Part shown: one piece after another, positions 36,441 through 44,564 of the stretch
Numbering within the stretch: position 1 is the stretch's first letter
How the letters are laid out: every line of letters begins with the position of its first letter
Assembly: GCF_013911645.1 (NCBI RefSeq)
Contig: NZ_JACESV010000002.1
Location: 744,001 to 808,000, forward strand
From: Allomuricauda sp.
GTDB lineage: Bacteria; Bacteroidota; Bacteroidia; Flavobacteriales; Flavobacteriaceae
Length of the DNA: 64,000 nt
Reading direction: 5' to 3'
The notes under the pieces: generated by a model
What the model was told of the DNA's origin: nothing
The model's input: only the letters and a program-made list of their open reading frames with translations
Databases searched by the model: none
Made by a program: the position numbers and the translations under genes

Positions 36441-37755
36441 GCGGTTTGTAGTATGTTTTTAAGTCTGGAGTGATAAATTCCACCTGAATCAAGTCAGTAT
36501 AATTGATGAAATCTAAATGTAAGGATGTTGAGGTCAAATTTAGGTCTTCAATTCTTAAATTTGGATATGCTTGCTGTATTTCTTCCGGAATCTCACCAAT
36601 TGTTCCAGAAAAATCAGGAGCAGAAACAACATTCCAGTTGGTTTGAATTAGGTCTACATATCTCTCACCTTCTTTAACTTCCCATAGAACATCTTTCATT
36701 TGATAATCCAAGTTGGTTTCAAATTGATAATTATAAATGGACTCATCTAAAACAGTTATTGATTTGTTCTCGGGAATTATAATGCTCTCAGGTTTATCGC
36801 CGAATTTTGTGTAAGCATAGGCGAACTCATCGGTATAATAACTGATAATGCTTAAATATTTTGAGTAAGCATCCAAGTATCCAAGTTTAAGAGGGACAGG
36901 AGGTTCAGCATCCGCGAAAAAATAGGATGTGAATTTTCCGCCCCTCAAACTGACGGATTGGTCATCATCGAACACGGCTGAAATAGAGGATAGTTTATAT
37001 GTTGAAGTTGTGTTGGGCAACGTAACCTCCAAATAGCTGTCAAATGATTTAAAGTCCGAATAGTCCAAAATAATATCATCCCCGTCACTCACATTTTCTA
37101 TGGAGTGGTATTTTAAATTATTGCTTGAATCATATATTGTAAAAAAGAAATCAGGGTTGTCATAAATCGGAATGTTCTCATGGGTATAATTGCTGGTAAA
37201 CCCTGGAAGGTCTGGACCACTGGTTGCAACAAGAATCCCCTGTCTATCAGAAATCCATCGGTATTTTGGCGATACATTCTCAACTGTTACATTGAAACTG
37301 CCCGTTGAAGGGTTTCTAGGAGGATCGTTATTTGCTCCAGCATTTGGTGTGTATTTCCAATGTGATTCAGCCGATATATTTGGATACGATTTGATCGTAT
37401 GCAACATTTCACCCTCAACTGAATTTTTGTAATTGAATAATGTAATTGTTAAATTATTGGGTTGTGTTTCTTCTTCTGAAACCTGAAATTCAAACATATC
37501 TCCAAATTCGAACGGTTTAAAGTCCAGTAAAAGACCATTTTCATCATGGATGATAATCCAATCATCAGTATCACCAGTATTGGTTAAAGCCTCAAATGTA
37601 AAATAGGTTACCATTTCTGGCTCTTGTTCTTCTGGGTTCTCATTTGTTGGTTCTTCACCTCCTGTAGGATTTGGATTTGGTTGTTGGGATTCATCTTTGG
37701 AGCATCCATAACAAATTAAAAAGATACCCAACAATATTGGAAATAGGTTTTTCAT
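36415..37755 (-). CDS. Lipoprotein of unknown function, AT-rich
   Basis: I start at ATG 37753-37755 (446 residues), opening a lipoprotein signal with lipobox ICYGC; an ATG two codons earlier is possible. After the Cys comes a Pro/Asn/Glu-rich linker (about 20-45), then a beta-rich region with no motif I know. The gene is AT-richer than neighbours with many ATA and TTA codons, suggesting transfer or rapid change. It is transcribed just before DUF1460, with a 26-nt overlap, so the two may work together, but no function can be named. Confidence 0.8.
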   Translation of the reverse strand: MKNLFPILLGIFLICYGCSKDESQQPNPNPTGGEEPTNENPEEQEPEMVTYFTFEALTNTGDTDDWIIIHDENGLLLDFKPFEFGDMFEFQVSEEETQPNNLTITLFNYKNSVEGEMLHTIKSYPNISAESHWKYTPNAGANNDPPRNPSTGSFNVTVENVSPKYRWISDRQGILVATSGPDLPGFTSNYTHENIPIYDNPDFFFTIYDSSNNLKYHSIENVSDGDDIILDYSDFKSFDSYLEVTLPNTTSTYKLSSISAVFDDDQSVSLRGGKFTSYFFADAEPPVPLKLGYLDAYSKYLSIISYYTDEFAYAYTKFGDKPESIIIPENKSITVLDESIYNYQFETNLDYQMKDVLWEVKEGERYVDLIQTNWNVVSAPDFSGTIGEIPEEIQQAYPNLRIEDLNLTSTSLHLDFINYTDLIQVEFITPDLKTYYKPHEYFQFKH

Positions 37756-37840
37756 GTGCATAGTTTAGTTGCGCTAAAGATAAGTATCTCGATAAAATAG
37801 CGAAGAAAATTCTGTCAAACAGTAGAAAACAAAGTTGAAC

Positions 37841-38914
37841 TTAGGGGTTGGTTTGATTATCATCTTTACGTTCAACCGTTAATCTTGTAGTCCTTGCAAT
37901 ACTCTCAGGATAATTTTCCTGCAAATATACAATGAGCTTTTCTCTTACATGTACGCGTAAATCCCAAGCGGTGGGAGAATCCTTGGCACTTACAAGGCAC
38001 CTGATTTCCACATAATTGGGCTTGGTGTCCGTAACCTGAACCACATCCACTTTGCCGTTCCAGAGGTCGGTATTTTTTAATATACGGGTTTGTTCTTCCC
38101 TAATTTTATCAAACGGAACGTTATAATCCACATATAAAAATATGGTTCCCATAAGTTCCGATGAGGTCTTGGTCCAGTTTTGGAAGGGTTGGTTTATAAA
38201 GTAGGGAGTAGGAACTATCAATCGTCTTTTATCCCAAATACCCACTACCACATAAGTGAGCGTAATTTCTTCGATTCTGCCCCATTCACCTTCCACAATA
38301 ACCACGTCGTCCAATTTTATGGGTTGGGCAATGGCGATTTGGATTCCTGCCAAAATAGTTCCGATAAATTGCTGAGCCGAAAACCCGATGATGATTCCCG
38401 CAACCCCCGCCGAGGCAAAAATACTGATGCCCACTTCCCGGATTTCTTCAAAACTCATCAGCATAAAGCCAATTCCCAGTAGAACTATTATAAAAATAAA
38501 AATACGCTCCAAAATGGTAAACTGGGTGTACACCTTTCGAGCCTTGAGGTTGTCGGCAGCACCAACATCGTAATGCTGGATAACAGTCTTTTTTATAATT
38601 TTAATTAGTGCGATCATAACCCAGGCCATGGCGAAGATAAAGAGGACAGTACTCGCTTTTTTAAACCAGTATTCGGCATTTTCGAGGTTTAAAATGTCTC
38701 GTAGGGCCTTCATTCGGAGCAGTACGGAGATAAAAATTAAAATTAAGGGAAACGCCAACCGTTTAAAGGCACTTTTGGGCAGCAAGTATTTTGGATTTTT
38801 CCCCAAGCGTTTTAGTATAATAGAAGTACCCCAATAAAGGATAACGAGCACAAGCAGGGCCACGCCCAAATAAATGAGGGATTCTTTGGAAACATTGTCG
38901 TAAAAAGACTCCAT
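37841..38914 (-). CDS. Mechanosensitive ion channel, MscS family
   Basis: The 357-residue protein has five hydrophobic helices (about 14-32, 48-65, 85-105, 132-150, 160-180). The pore-lining helix with IFASAGVAGIIIGFSAQQFIGTILAGI (about 165-190) and the following beta domain (PIKLDDVVIVEGEWGRIEEITLTYVVV) are MscS hallmarks. It senses membrane tension and releases solutes on hypo-osmotic shock. It is a single gene, divergent from hemH. Confidence 0.93.
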   Translation of the reverse strand: MESFYDNVSKESLIYLGVALLVLVILYWGTSIILKRLGKNPKYLLPKSAFKRLAFPLILIFISVLLRMKALRDILNLENAEYWFKKASTVLFIFAMAWVMIALIKIIKKTVIQHYDVGAADNLKARKVYTQFTILERIFIFIIVLLGIGFMLMSFEEIREVGISIFASAGVAGIIIGFSAQQFIGTILAGIQIAIAQPIKLDDVVIVEGEWGRIEEITLTYVVVGIWDKRRLIVPTPYFINQPFQNWTKTSSELMGTIFLYVDYNVPFDKIREEQTRILKNTDLWNGKVDVVQVTDTKPNYVEIRCLVSAKDSPTAWDLRVHVREKLIVYLQENYPESIARTTRLTVERKDDNQTNP

Positions 38915-39060
38915 ATTTCAAAAATAAGACAGAAAAGGTCAAGCAAGTAAGAATGCTTGAACAAAATCGAAAAACATTATTTCATCATAAGAAAGTATTT
39001 TGATGAGGAAAAGGCGATGTCCACTTCGTGTTGTATTTTAGCGGACTAAATAGAAAAGCC

Positions 39061-40107
39061 GTGAAAAAAGGAGTTTTATTGGTCAATTTGGGGTCGCCAG
39101 ATAGCCCAACCGCCAAAGATGTTAAACCGTATTTGGATGAATTTTTGATGGACGAACGTGTTATTGATGTGAACCCCGTGCTCAGAAATATTATTGTTCG
39201 AGGGATTATCTTGAACACCCGCCCCAAAAAATCTGCGGAAGCCTATTCCAAAATTTGGTGGGATGAGGGTTCTCCATTGATTGTTATTTCCGAAAGATTC
39301 GCGGAAAAAGTGCAAAAACATACCGAGCTTCCCGTGGCCCTGGGCATGCGATATGGTTCGAACACCATAAAAGAAGGATTGCAGGAGTTGAAGGACAAAG
39401 GGGTCGATGAGGTTTTATTGGTGCCCTTGTACCCCCACTATGCCATGTCATCCTACGAAACGGTGGTGGTAAAAGCATTGGAAGTGCAACAGCAGGATTT
39501 CCCAGAAATGTACCTGACCACTTTACCGGCTTTTTACAGTAATCCGGATTACATCAAAATATTATCAAAAAGCATAGCCGAAGGCCTAAAGGGTTTTGAT
39601 TATGACCATATCCTTTTCTCCTACCACGGTATTCCAGAAAGACATGTTAGAAAATCAGACCCGACCAAGTTCCACTGTCAACTAAATGGCAAGTGTTGCA
39701 AGACCAACTCGGTTGCTCACCATACCTGTTACAGGCACCAGTGTTACGATACCACCGAATTGGTAAAAAAACAATTGGGCTTGCCAGAAGATAAGGTGAG
39801 TACCTCTTTCCAATCCAGATTGGGCAGCGACCCATGGTTGCAACCCTTTACCGACAAAGAATTTGAACGATTTGGTGAAGCAGGTGTTAAAAACTTGGCC
39901 GTCATTACCCCGGCATTTGTTAGCGATTGCCTGGAGACCTTGGAAGAAATTGCCATGGAAGGAAAGGAGCAGTTCCAAGAAGCCGGAGGAGGTGATTACA
40001 TCCACGTTCCGTGTTTGAACGATCGTGACGATTGGGCCGAACTCATGGCAAAATGGATCAATACTTGGGCCGAAAAAGCCGTTTTGCCCGAATATCATAT
40101 CCGATAA
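39061..40107 (+). CDS. hemH: Ferrochelatase
   Basis: HemH inserts iron into protoporphyrin IX. The only good start is GTG 39061, giving 348 residues that begin KKGVLLVNLGSPDSP like the family; an upstream GTG at 39028 is possible. Catalytic His is in FSYHGIPERHVRK, with a second motif in PAFVSDCLETLEEI. Five cysteines (206, 212, 213, 223, 228) cluster in a short insert, as in Bacteroidota homologues, and could bind a [2Fe-2S] cluster as some bacterial ferrochelatases do. It lies apart from the hem operon but in the same region. Confidence 0.95.
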   Translation: MKKGVLLVNLGSPDSPTAKDVKPYLDEFLMDERVIDVNPVLRNIIVRGIILNTRPKKSAEAYSKIWWDEGSPLIVISERFAEKVQKHTELPVALGMRYGSNTIKEGLQELKDKGVDEVLLVPLYPHYAMSSYETVVVKALEVQQQDFPEMYLTTLPAFYSNPDYIKILSKSIAEGLKGFDYDHILFSYHGIPERHVRKSDPTKFHCQLNGKCCKTNSVAHHTCYRHQCYDTTELVKKQLGLPEDKVSTSFQSRLGSDPWLQPFTDKEFERFGEAGVKNLAVITPAFVSDCLETLEEIAMEGKEQFQEAGGGDYIHVPCLNDRDDWAELMAKWINTWAEKAVLPEYHIR

Positions 40108-40137
40108 TTCCATTTCAATGCAACAAACAACCGTGGC

Positions 40138-41514
40138 ATGGCCAAAATAACCTCAGATGAACTTGGACAGGAACCCATAGGAAAATTACTGGTCAAACAG
40201 GCCGTTCCTGCTTCCATTGGTATTTTGGTAATGTCCCTGAACGTACTGGTGGATTCTATTTTTGTGGGAAACTGGATAGGATCCATAGCCATTGCAGCCA
40301 TTAATGTGGTGTTGCCCGTTTCCTTTTTTATTGCCGCTTTGGGTATGGCCATTGGTATTGGCGGATCTAGCATTATATCGAGGGCCCTGGGTGCCAATAA
40401 TCGGGAAAAGGCCCTTAAAACTTTCGGTAACCAGATTACATTGACTTTATTGGTTACCATCACCATGGTGGCTTTGGGACTTTACTATGTGGATAACCTA
40501 ATTCCAGCCTTTGGCGGTAAAGGCTCCATTTTTGAACCTGCCAAGATTTATTACACCATCATTTTGTACGGAGTTCCCTTTTTGGCACTCTGTATGATGG
40601 GCAACTCCGTAATCCGTGCCGAAGGCAAGCCTCGTTTTGCGATGATTGCCATGATCATTCCATCTGTGGGAAACCTATTGATGGATTATATTTTTATTTA
40701 TGTGTTTGATTGGGGCATGCACGGAGCCGCTTGGGCCACCACGGTAGGCTATTTGCTTTGTTTCCTTTATGTGTTTTATTTTTTCCTATCGGACAATTCG
40801 GAATTAAAGATTGATATCTCCCATTTCGGGTTAGATCGGCCCATCTTACGTGAAATAGGTTCCTTGGGTTTTGTTACCTTGGCCCGCCAGGCCGTAACCA
40901 GCATTGTGTATTTGTTGATGAACAATATATTGTTCAATCTAGGTGGGGAGGCCATGGTAGCGGTCTATGCGATTATCGCCCGAATGTTGATGTTTGCCCT
41001 GTTCCCTGTATTTGGGGTCACCCAAGGCTTTTTGCCCATCGCAGGCTATAATTATGGTGCGGTTAAGTACGATCGAGTAAAGGAATCTATATATACGGCC
41101 ATTAAATATGCAGCCTTGGTCGCAACCTTGGTTTTTGTGGTGCTTATGGTTTTCCCTTCGGAAATCGCATCCTTGTTTTTGAGCAATAGGCCCGAACTGT
41201 CCGCACAAGAAATAGCGACCAACAATTTTGTACTGCAACATACGCCCTTGGCCATGCGATTGGTTTTTGCCGCTACACCGATTATTGCTATACAGTTGAT
41301 AGGAGCCGCCTATTTTCAGGCCATCGGTAAAGCCATTCCGGCTTTGTTGCTTACCTTGACCCGTCAAGGTTTCTTTTTTATCCCTTTGATTTTGGTGCTG
41401 CCCAATTTTATGGGAGAAATAGGGGTGTGGCTATCCTTCTGTATTGCCGATGTGCTTTCGACCGTGGTCACAGGTGTTTTTCTACGAAAAGAAATCAAAT
41501 CTGAACTGTCCTAA
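40138..41514 (+). CDS. MATE family efflux transporter
   Basis: The 458-residue protein has about 12 hydrophobic helices in two similar halves and typical MATE segments such as VPASIGILVMSLNVLVDSIFVG near the N-terminus, GSSIISRALGANN and GVTQGFLPIAGYNYGA in the second half. It would expel drugs or metabolites using a Na+ or H+ gradient across the inner membrane. Substrate is unknown. It starts 30 nt after hemH and is probably co-transcribed; any link to porphyrin export is speculation. Confidence 0.93.
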   Translation: MAKITSDELGQEPIGKLLVKQAVPASIGILVMSLNVLVDSIFVGNWIGSIAIAAINVVLPVSFFIAALGMAIGIGGSSIISRALGANNREKALKTFGNQITLTLLVTITMVALGLYYVDNLIPAFGGKGSIFEPAKIYYTIILYGVPFLALCMMGNSVIRAEGKPRFAMIAMIIPSVGNLLMDYIFIYVFDWGMHGAAWATTVGYLLCFLYVFYFFLSDNSELKIDISHFGLDRPILREIGSLGFVTLARQAVTSIVYLLMNNILFNLGGEAMVAVYAIIARMLMFALFPVFGVTQGFLPIAGYNYGAVKYDRVKESIYTAIKYAALVATLVFVVLMVFPSEIASLFLSNRPELSAQEIATNNFVLQHTPLAMRLVFAATPIIAIQLIGAAYFQAIGKAIPALLLTLTRQGFFFIPLILVLPNFMGEIGVWLSFCIADVLSTVVTGVFLRKEIKSELS

Positions 41515-41567
41515 ATACTGTTTCTTTGATTTAGAATGTTTAATTTGGGTGGCCTAACTAAACATCC

Positions 41568-42665
41568 ATGAAAAAATATATTCTAGCGGGCATAGCTGCT
41601 GTTTTGGCAATCGCCTGCGCCGAAAAACCCGAAAAAAAACCTATGTACACCCTATTTGTAGGAACTTATACCGATGGCGACAGCGAGGGCATCTACACCT
41701 ACACTTTTGATGCAAATACAGGAGAACTGTCCAACCAAAAATTAGCGGCCAAACTGACAAACCCATCTTATTTGGCCATTTCTGATGATAAAAAGAATCT
41801 GTATGCAGTTCAGGAAACGGCAGATTTTGATAGTTTGGGCGGTGGTGTTACTGCCTTTAGTTTAAACAAGGACGTTTTGAAGCTTCAAAATAGTATGGGA
41901 ACCCAAGGCGCACATCCTTGTCATGTTTCCCTTTCAGGGGATGGAAATTTGGCCGTTGCCAACTATACTGGGGGCAATGTTTTGATATTTTCTTTAAATG
42001 ATGATGGCTCTCTGGCGGATAATCCACAGATGATTGATCATAAACCATTGGATTCCGTAAAAACATCCCATGCGCACATGGCCCAGTTCAATGCGGGTGG
42101 CCTTATGGTAACCGATTTGGGACTGGATGCAGTGAAACGATACAGTCAAAAGGACGGGGAGTTTGTTCCTGCCGAACAAAGTTCAATATCTTTTGAAGAT
42201 GGAGCCGGTCCACGCCACTTTACCTTTGGTAAAAACGGTCAATTACTGTACGTCATCAATGAATTGAACAGTACCATTTCCGTTTTTGAAAAAGCTGGGA
42301 ATGGAAATTATCAAGAAATCCAAGTGGTCTCTACTTTGGATGCCGATTTTGATGGAGAGAGCTTTTGTGCCGATATTCATTTATCACCGGACGGAAAGTT
42401 TTTGTACGGCTCCAACCGTGGTGAAAACACCATCGTAATTTTTGAAGTTGATGAAAACTCTGGTCAATTGGAATTGGTGGGAAGGGAATCGGTGCATGGG
42501 GATTGGCCGCGAAATTTTTCCATGGACCCAACGGGTGAATTTTTACTGGTGGCGAACAAAAAGACGAGCAACATTGCCATATTCAAAAGAGATGCTGAAA
42601 ATGGCACCTTGACATTTTTAAACGAAGTAAAGCAACCTAATCCGGTTTGTTTGGTGTTCGAATAA
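41568..42665 (+). CDS. Lactonase-like beta-propeller lipoprotein (6-phosphogluconolactonase family)
   Basis: The 365-residue protein has a lipoprotein signal (residues 1-17, lipobox AIAC) and a seven-bladed propeller of the YbhE/lactonase family, with repeated blocks such as LFVGTYTDGDSEGIYTY, HPCHVSLSGDGNLAVANYTGG, FEDGAGPRHFTFGKNG and the terminal NPVCLVF. The cytosolic Pgl reaction is unlikely as it is exported, so a periplasmic or outer-membrane lactonase is more plausible. The terminal element with conserved Arg-His is present. Substrate is unknown. Confidence 0.87.
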   Translation: MKKYILAGIAAVLAIACAEKPEKKPMYTLFVGTYTDGDSEGIYTYTFDANTGELSNQKLAAKLTNPSYLAISDDKKNLYAVQETADFDSLGGGVTAFSLNKDVLKLQNSMGTQGAHPCHVSLSGDGNLAVANYTGGNVLIFSLNDDGSLADNPQMIDHKPLDSVKTSHAHMAQFNAGGLMVTDLGLDAVKRYSQKDGEFVPAEQSSISFEDGAGPRHFTFGKNGQLLYVINELNSTISVFEKAGNGNYQEIQVVSTLDADFDGESFCADIHLSPDGKFLYGSNRGENTIVIFEVDENSGQLELVGRESVHGDWPRNFSMDPTGEFLLVANKKTSNIAIFKRDAENGTLTFLNEVKQPNPVCLVFE

Positions 42666-42669
42666 TGAA

Positions 42670-42745
42670 TCAAGTGTCATTCTGAGCGTAGCGAAGAATC
42701 TCAAGTCTTGGGAAGAGATACTTCGTCGTTCTTTGCGACTCCTCA
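42670..42745. repeat. TCATTCTGAGCG-type inverted repeat
   Basis: TGTCATTCTGAGCGTAGCG (from 42670) faces TGCGACTCCTCAGTATG (to about 42750) as an imperfect inverted repeat with a loop of about 40 nt. It belongs to the same general group of intergenic elements as those in the suf and hem operons but with different arms. Confidence 0.55.
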
Positions 42746-42773
42746 GTATGGTAGACTGATGCTTAAACAAATC

Positions 42774-42867
42774 GTCACATCGAGTGAAAACGCGAGGCGT
42801 TTTTGTATCGAGATGCTAATGTTCTAAGTTCTCGATACAATTTCCTTTGGAAACCACTCGAACTGAC
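42774..42867. repeat. Nested double-armed inverted repeat
   Basis: Outer arms GTCACATCGAGTG (42774-42786) and CACTCGAACTGAC (42855-42867) enclose inner arms TTGTATCGAGA (42803-42813) and TCTCGATACAA (42830-42840). The inner arms are an exact 11-bp match. It is 94 bp long and lies between the lactonase and the zinc-ribbon gene, which converge here. Confidence 0.7.
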
Positions 42868-42874
42868 TTAATAT

Positions 42875-43969
42875 TTATTTTTTTGAAAGGAACACAATCA
42901 CCCCAATAACCACAAGTGCCGCTAGAACAGTAAAAAAGATTTTCCAAAAACTATAAGGTCGAGTGCCTGATATTTGTCCATTTTCCCCATTGATGAAAAA
43001 GTTGTACTCTTTTCCATTGTACCGATACGCGCTAACGTAAACAGGCAACAAAATATGTTTAAAGGTTTCTTCGGACAGTTTCATATCCATAGAAAGCACA
43101 CGCTGGGTGTCGCCACCAATATCGCGCCTGCACCAAGAATCTGCAATGTCCTTTGCCACCTCTTTGGAATGCAAATGGCCATCTTTTAAAGGGATGGTAT
43201 ATTTTTCGGTAACAAATCCAGATAAAAATCCACTGTTGAACGGTTGAAGCTCTTTCAAATCCCAAAAGGCAATTTTACTTGGAATTCTTCCGGTTTTTTG
43301 GTGCGAGGCTTTGATCAACGTATCGTCCACAAATCCGGAAACCTCCCCCGATGCAGGGTACCATCTGGTTTTCCTGACCCTTTGGGTCACCATTTTGCCA
43401 TTGGCATTGCGCACTCTTCGGGTCTCGTAATAATATTCTCCCCGCTGACCTGTGTAGGAGGCGTACAGTTGCGCATCAAAAGTCCAATAGGGTAAATACA
43501 GGCCTTTGGTAAATTGAGGGTCGAGAGCGGCTTTTTTTAAGTTGTTGGGGGCGAACCACAAGTGCTTTACCCACTTCTTAAAAATGGCAAAGGATTGTTT
43601 TTTGTCAATTTGAAAGGGGAGGACTGCACCAGGTAAGATCCAGTTTTCCTTGTGGGCATCTTCGATGACCAAGGGTTGCCCGCAATACACACAATGGAGC
43701 GATTTGTAGTTTTCCTCAACATGTTGGTCGGCCCCACAATTTTTGCAATGCAGCATGGAAATTTCCTCACTGTGCTTTTGTGAACCCATTTCCTGTAAAA
43801 AAGGGTACAGCTCCAACTCTTCAAAACCGCTTTCTTTTATGGAGATGTTCTCTTCATGACCGCAGTATTCACAACTAATGCTGGTGGTGCCAGGTTTGTA
43901 TTTTAGCTCTGCCCCACAATTGACACAAGCTTTTTTGAGTTCGGTCTTTTGGATTTTTTGTTCTTCCAT
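42875..43969 (-). CDS. Zinc-ribbon membrane-anchored protein, unknown function
   Basis: The 364-residue protein has two zinc ribbons: Cys15, Cys18, Cys33, Cys36 and Cys75, Cys78, Cys93, Cys96 (CVNCGAEL..CEYCG and CKNCGAD..CVYCG). A soluble beta-rich middle (about 100-335) follows, with YLPYWTFDAQLYASYTGQRGEYYYE, and one membrane helix lies at the C-terminus (about 341-361). It is tail-anchored, with ribbons in the cytosol. The architecture is common in conserved hypotheticals of several phyla. Function is unknown. Confidence 0.72.
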   Translation of the reverse strand: MEEQKIQKTELKKACVNCGAELKYKPGTTSISCEYCGHEENISIKESGFEELELYPFLQEMGSQKHSEEISMLHCKNCGADQHVEENYKSLHCVYCGQPLVIEDAHKENWILPGAVLPFQIDKKQSFAIFKKWVKHLWFAPNNLKKAALDPQFTKGLYLPYWTFDAQLYASYTGQRGEYYYETRRVRNANGKMVTQRVRKTRWYPASGEVSGFVDDTLIKASHQKTGRIPSKIAFWDLKELQPFNSGFLSGFVTEKYTIPLKDGHLHSKEVAKDIADSWCRRDIGGDTQRVLSMDMKLSEETFKHILLPVYVSAYRYNGKEYNFFINGENGQISGTRPYSFWKIFFTVLAALVVIGVIVFLSKK

Positions 43970-44224
43970 ATCTTCTTTCCCGCAAAAACGGGAATCAATA
44001 GAAATTAAAATGTACTGTTAAACTATGTTTGCTAGAGGTTAGAATTATATTGATCTTTAAAAATAGATGAATACAAAAGAGAAAGAGCCAGACTGTTTAT
44101 TGTTGTTGGTTTAAAAACAGCTCGAAATATCCGTCCCTTTCTGCAGATGCCTAAAGATTGAACGGTTCATCGGGCCAAAAGGCTGACTTAGAATTGATAA
44201 TCTACGGGCATTTAAAAACTATAT
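43970..44224. other. Gap with no gene found
   Basis: This part of the 595-nt gap between the zinc-ribbon gene and the oxidoreductase holds AT-rich sequence with no ORF, repeat or promoter that I can support. It may contain the lost left end of the IS110-type relic that follows. Confidence 0.5.
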
Positions 44225-44497
44225 ATGCATAAAATTATAGGAATCGGCATTGGCAAGCAAACTTTTGATGTTTATTTTAAGAAAGAAAACAAGATAATCC
44301 TTGGTGTTTGCTTAATTGCCCCGTAAACTTTTAAAAAGCTGATTAAAGGTTTTCCATTGGCGGGCCGAGCCGTGGTGTAAGACTTTGGTCCATTTTAGGT
44401 TCAACGGACAGGTCAATTACTAAGATAAGCATAGTCTATTTTTAGGGTGCCCAAAACCTGTAAACCTCAACTGTGCCGATTAATGGAATCCGTGTAG
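44225..44497 (+). pseudogene. Decayed IS110-family transposase relic
   Basis: ATG 44225 reads IGIGIGKQTFDVYFKKEN, very like the N-terminal DEDD transposase start (IGIDISKxTFDV) of IS110 enzymes, though the catalytic Asp is replaced by Gly. The same frame is broken by stops at 44324, 44378, 44396, 44426, 44432 and 44495, but still shows TFKKLIKGFP, GPF and PKTCKPQ, matching the KGFKKLL, GPY and NPKxVK blocks of the family in order. I infer a dead fragment; no terminal repeats are seen. Confidence 0.6.
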
Positions 44498-44520
44498 GGC
44501 AAGCATTGATATAAGCAAAA

Positions 44521-44545
44521 AAAATGGCCCAAAACGGGCCATTTT
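44521..44545 (-). terminator. Terminator of the oxidoreductase gene
   Basis: AAAATGGCCC (44521-44530), loop AAAAC and GGGCCATTTT (44536-44545) form a perfect 10-bp stem. On the minus strand it is followed by a T-tract (complement of the A-run before 44521), 20 nt past the stop at 44565. Confidence 0.85.
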
Positions 44546-44564
44546 CAATATAAAAAACTTTAAT

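Noticed and set aside
39028-39060. Upstream GTG start for hemH
   Set aside because: It would add 11 residues not seen at the start of ferrochelatases; GTG 39061 gives the conserved KKGVLLVNLGSP start.
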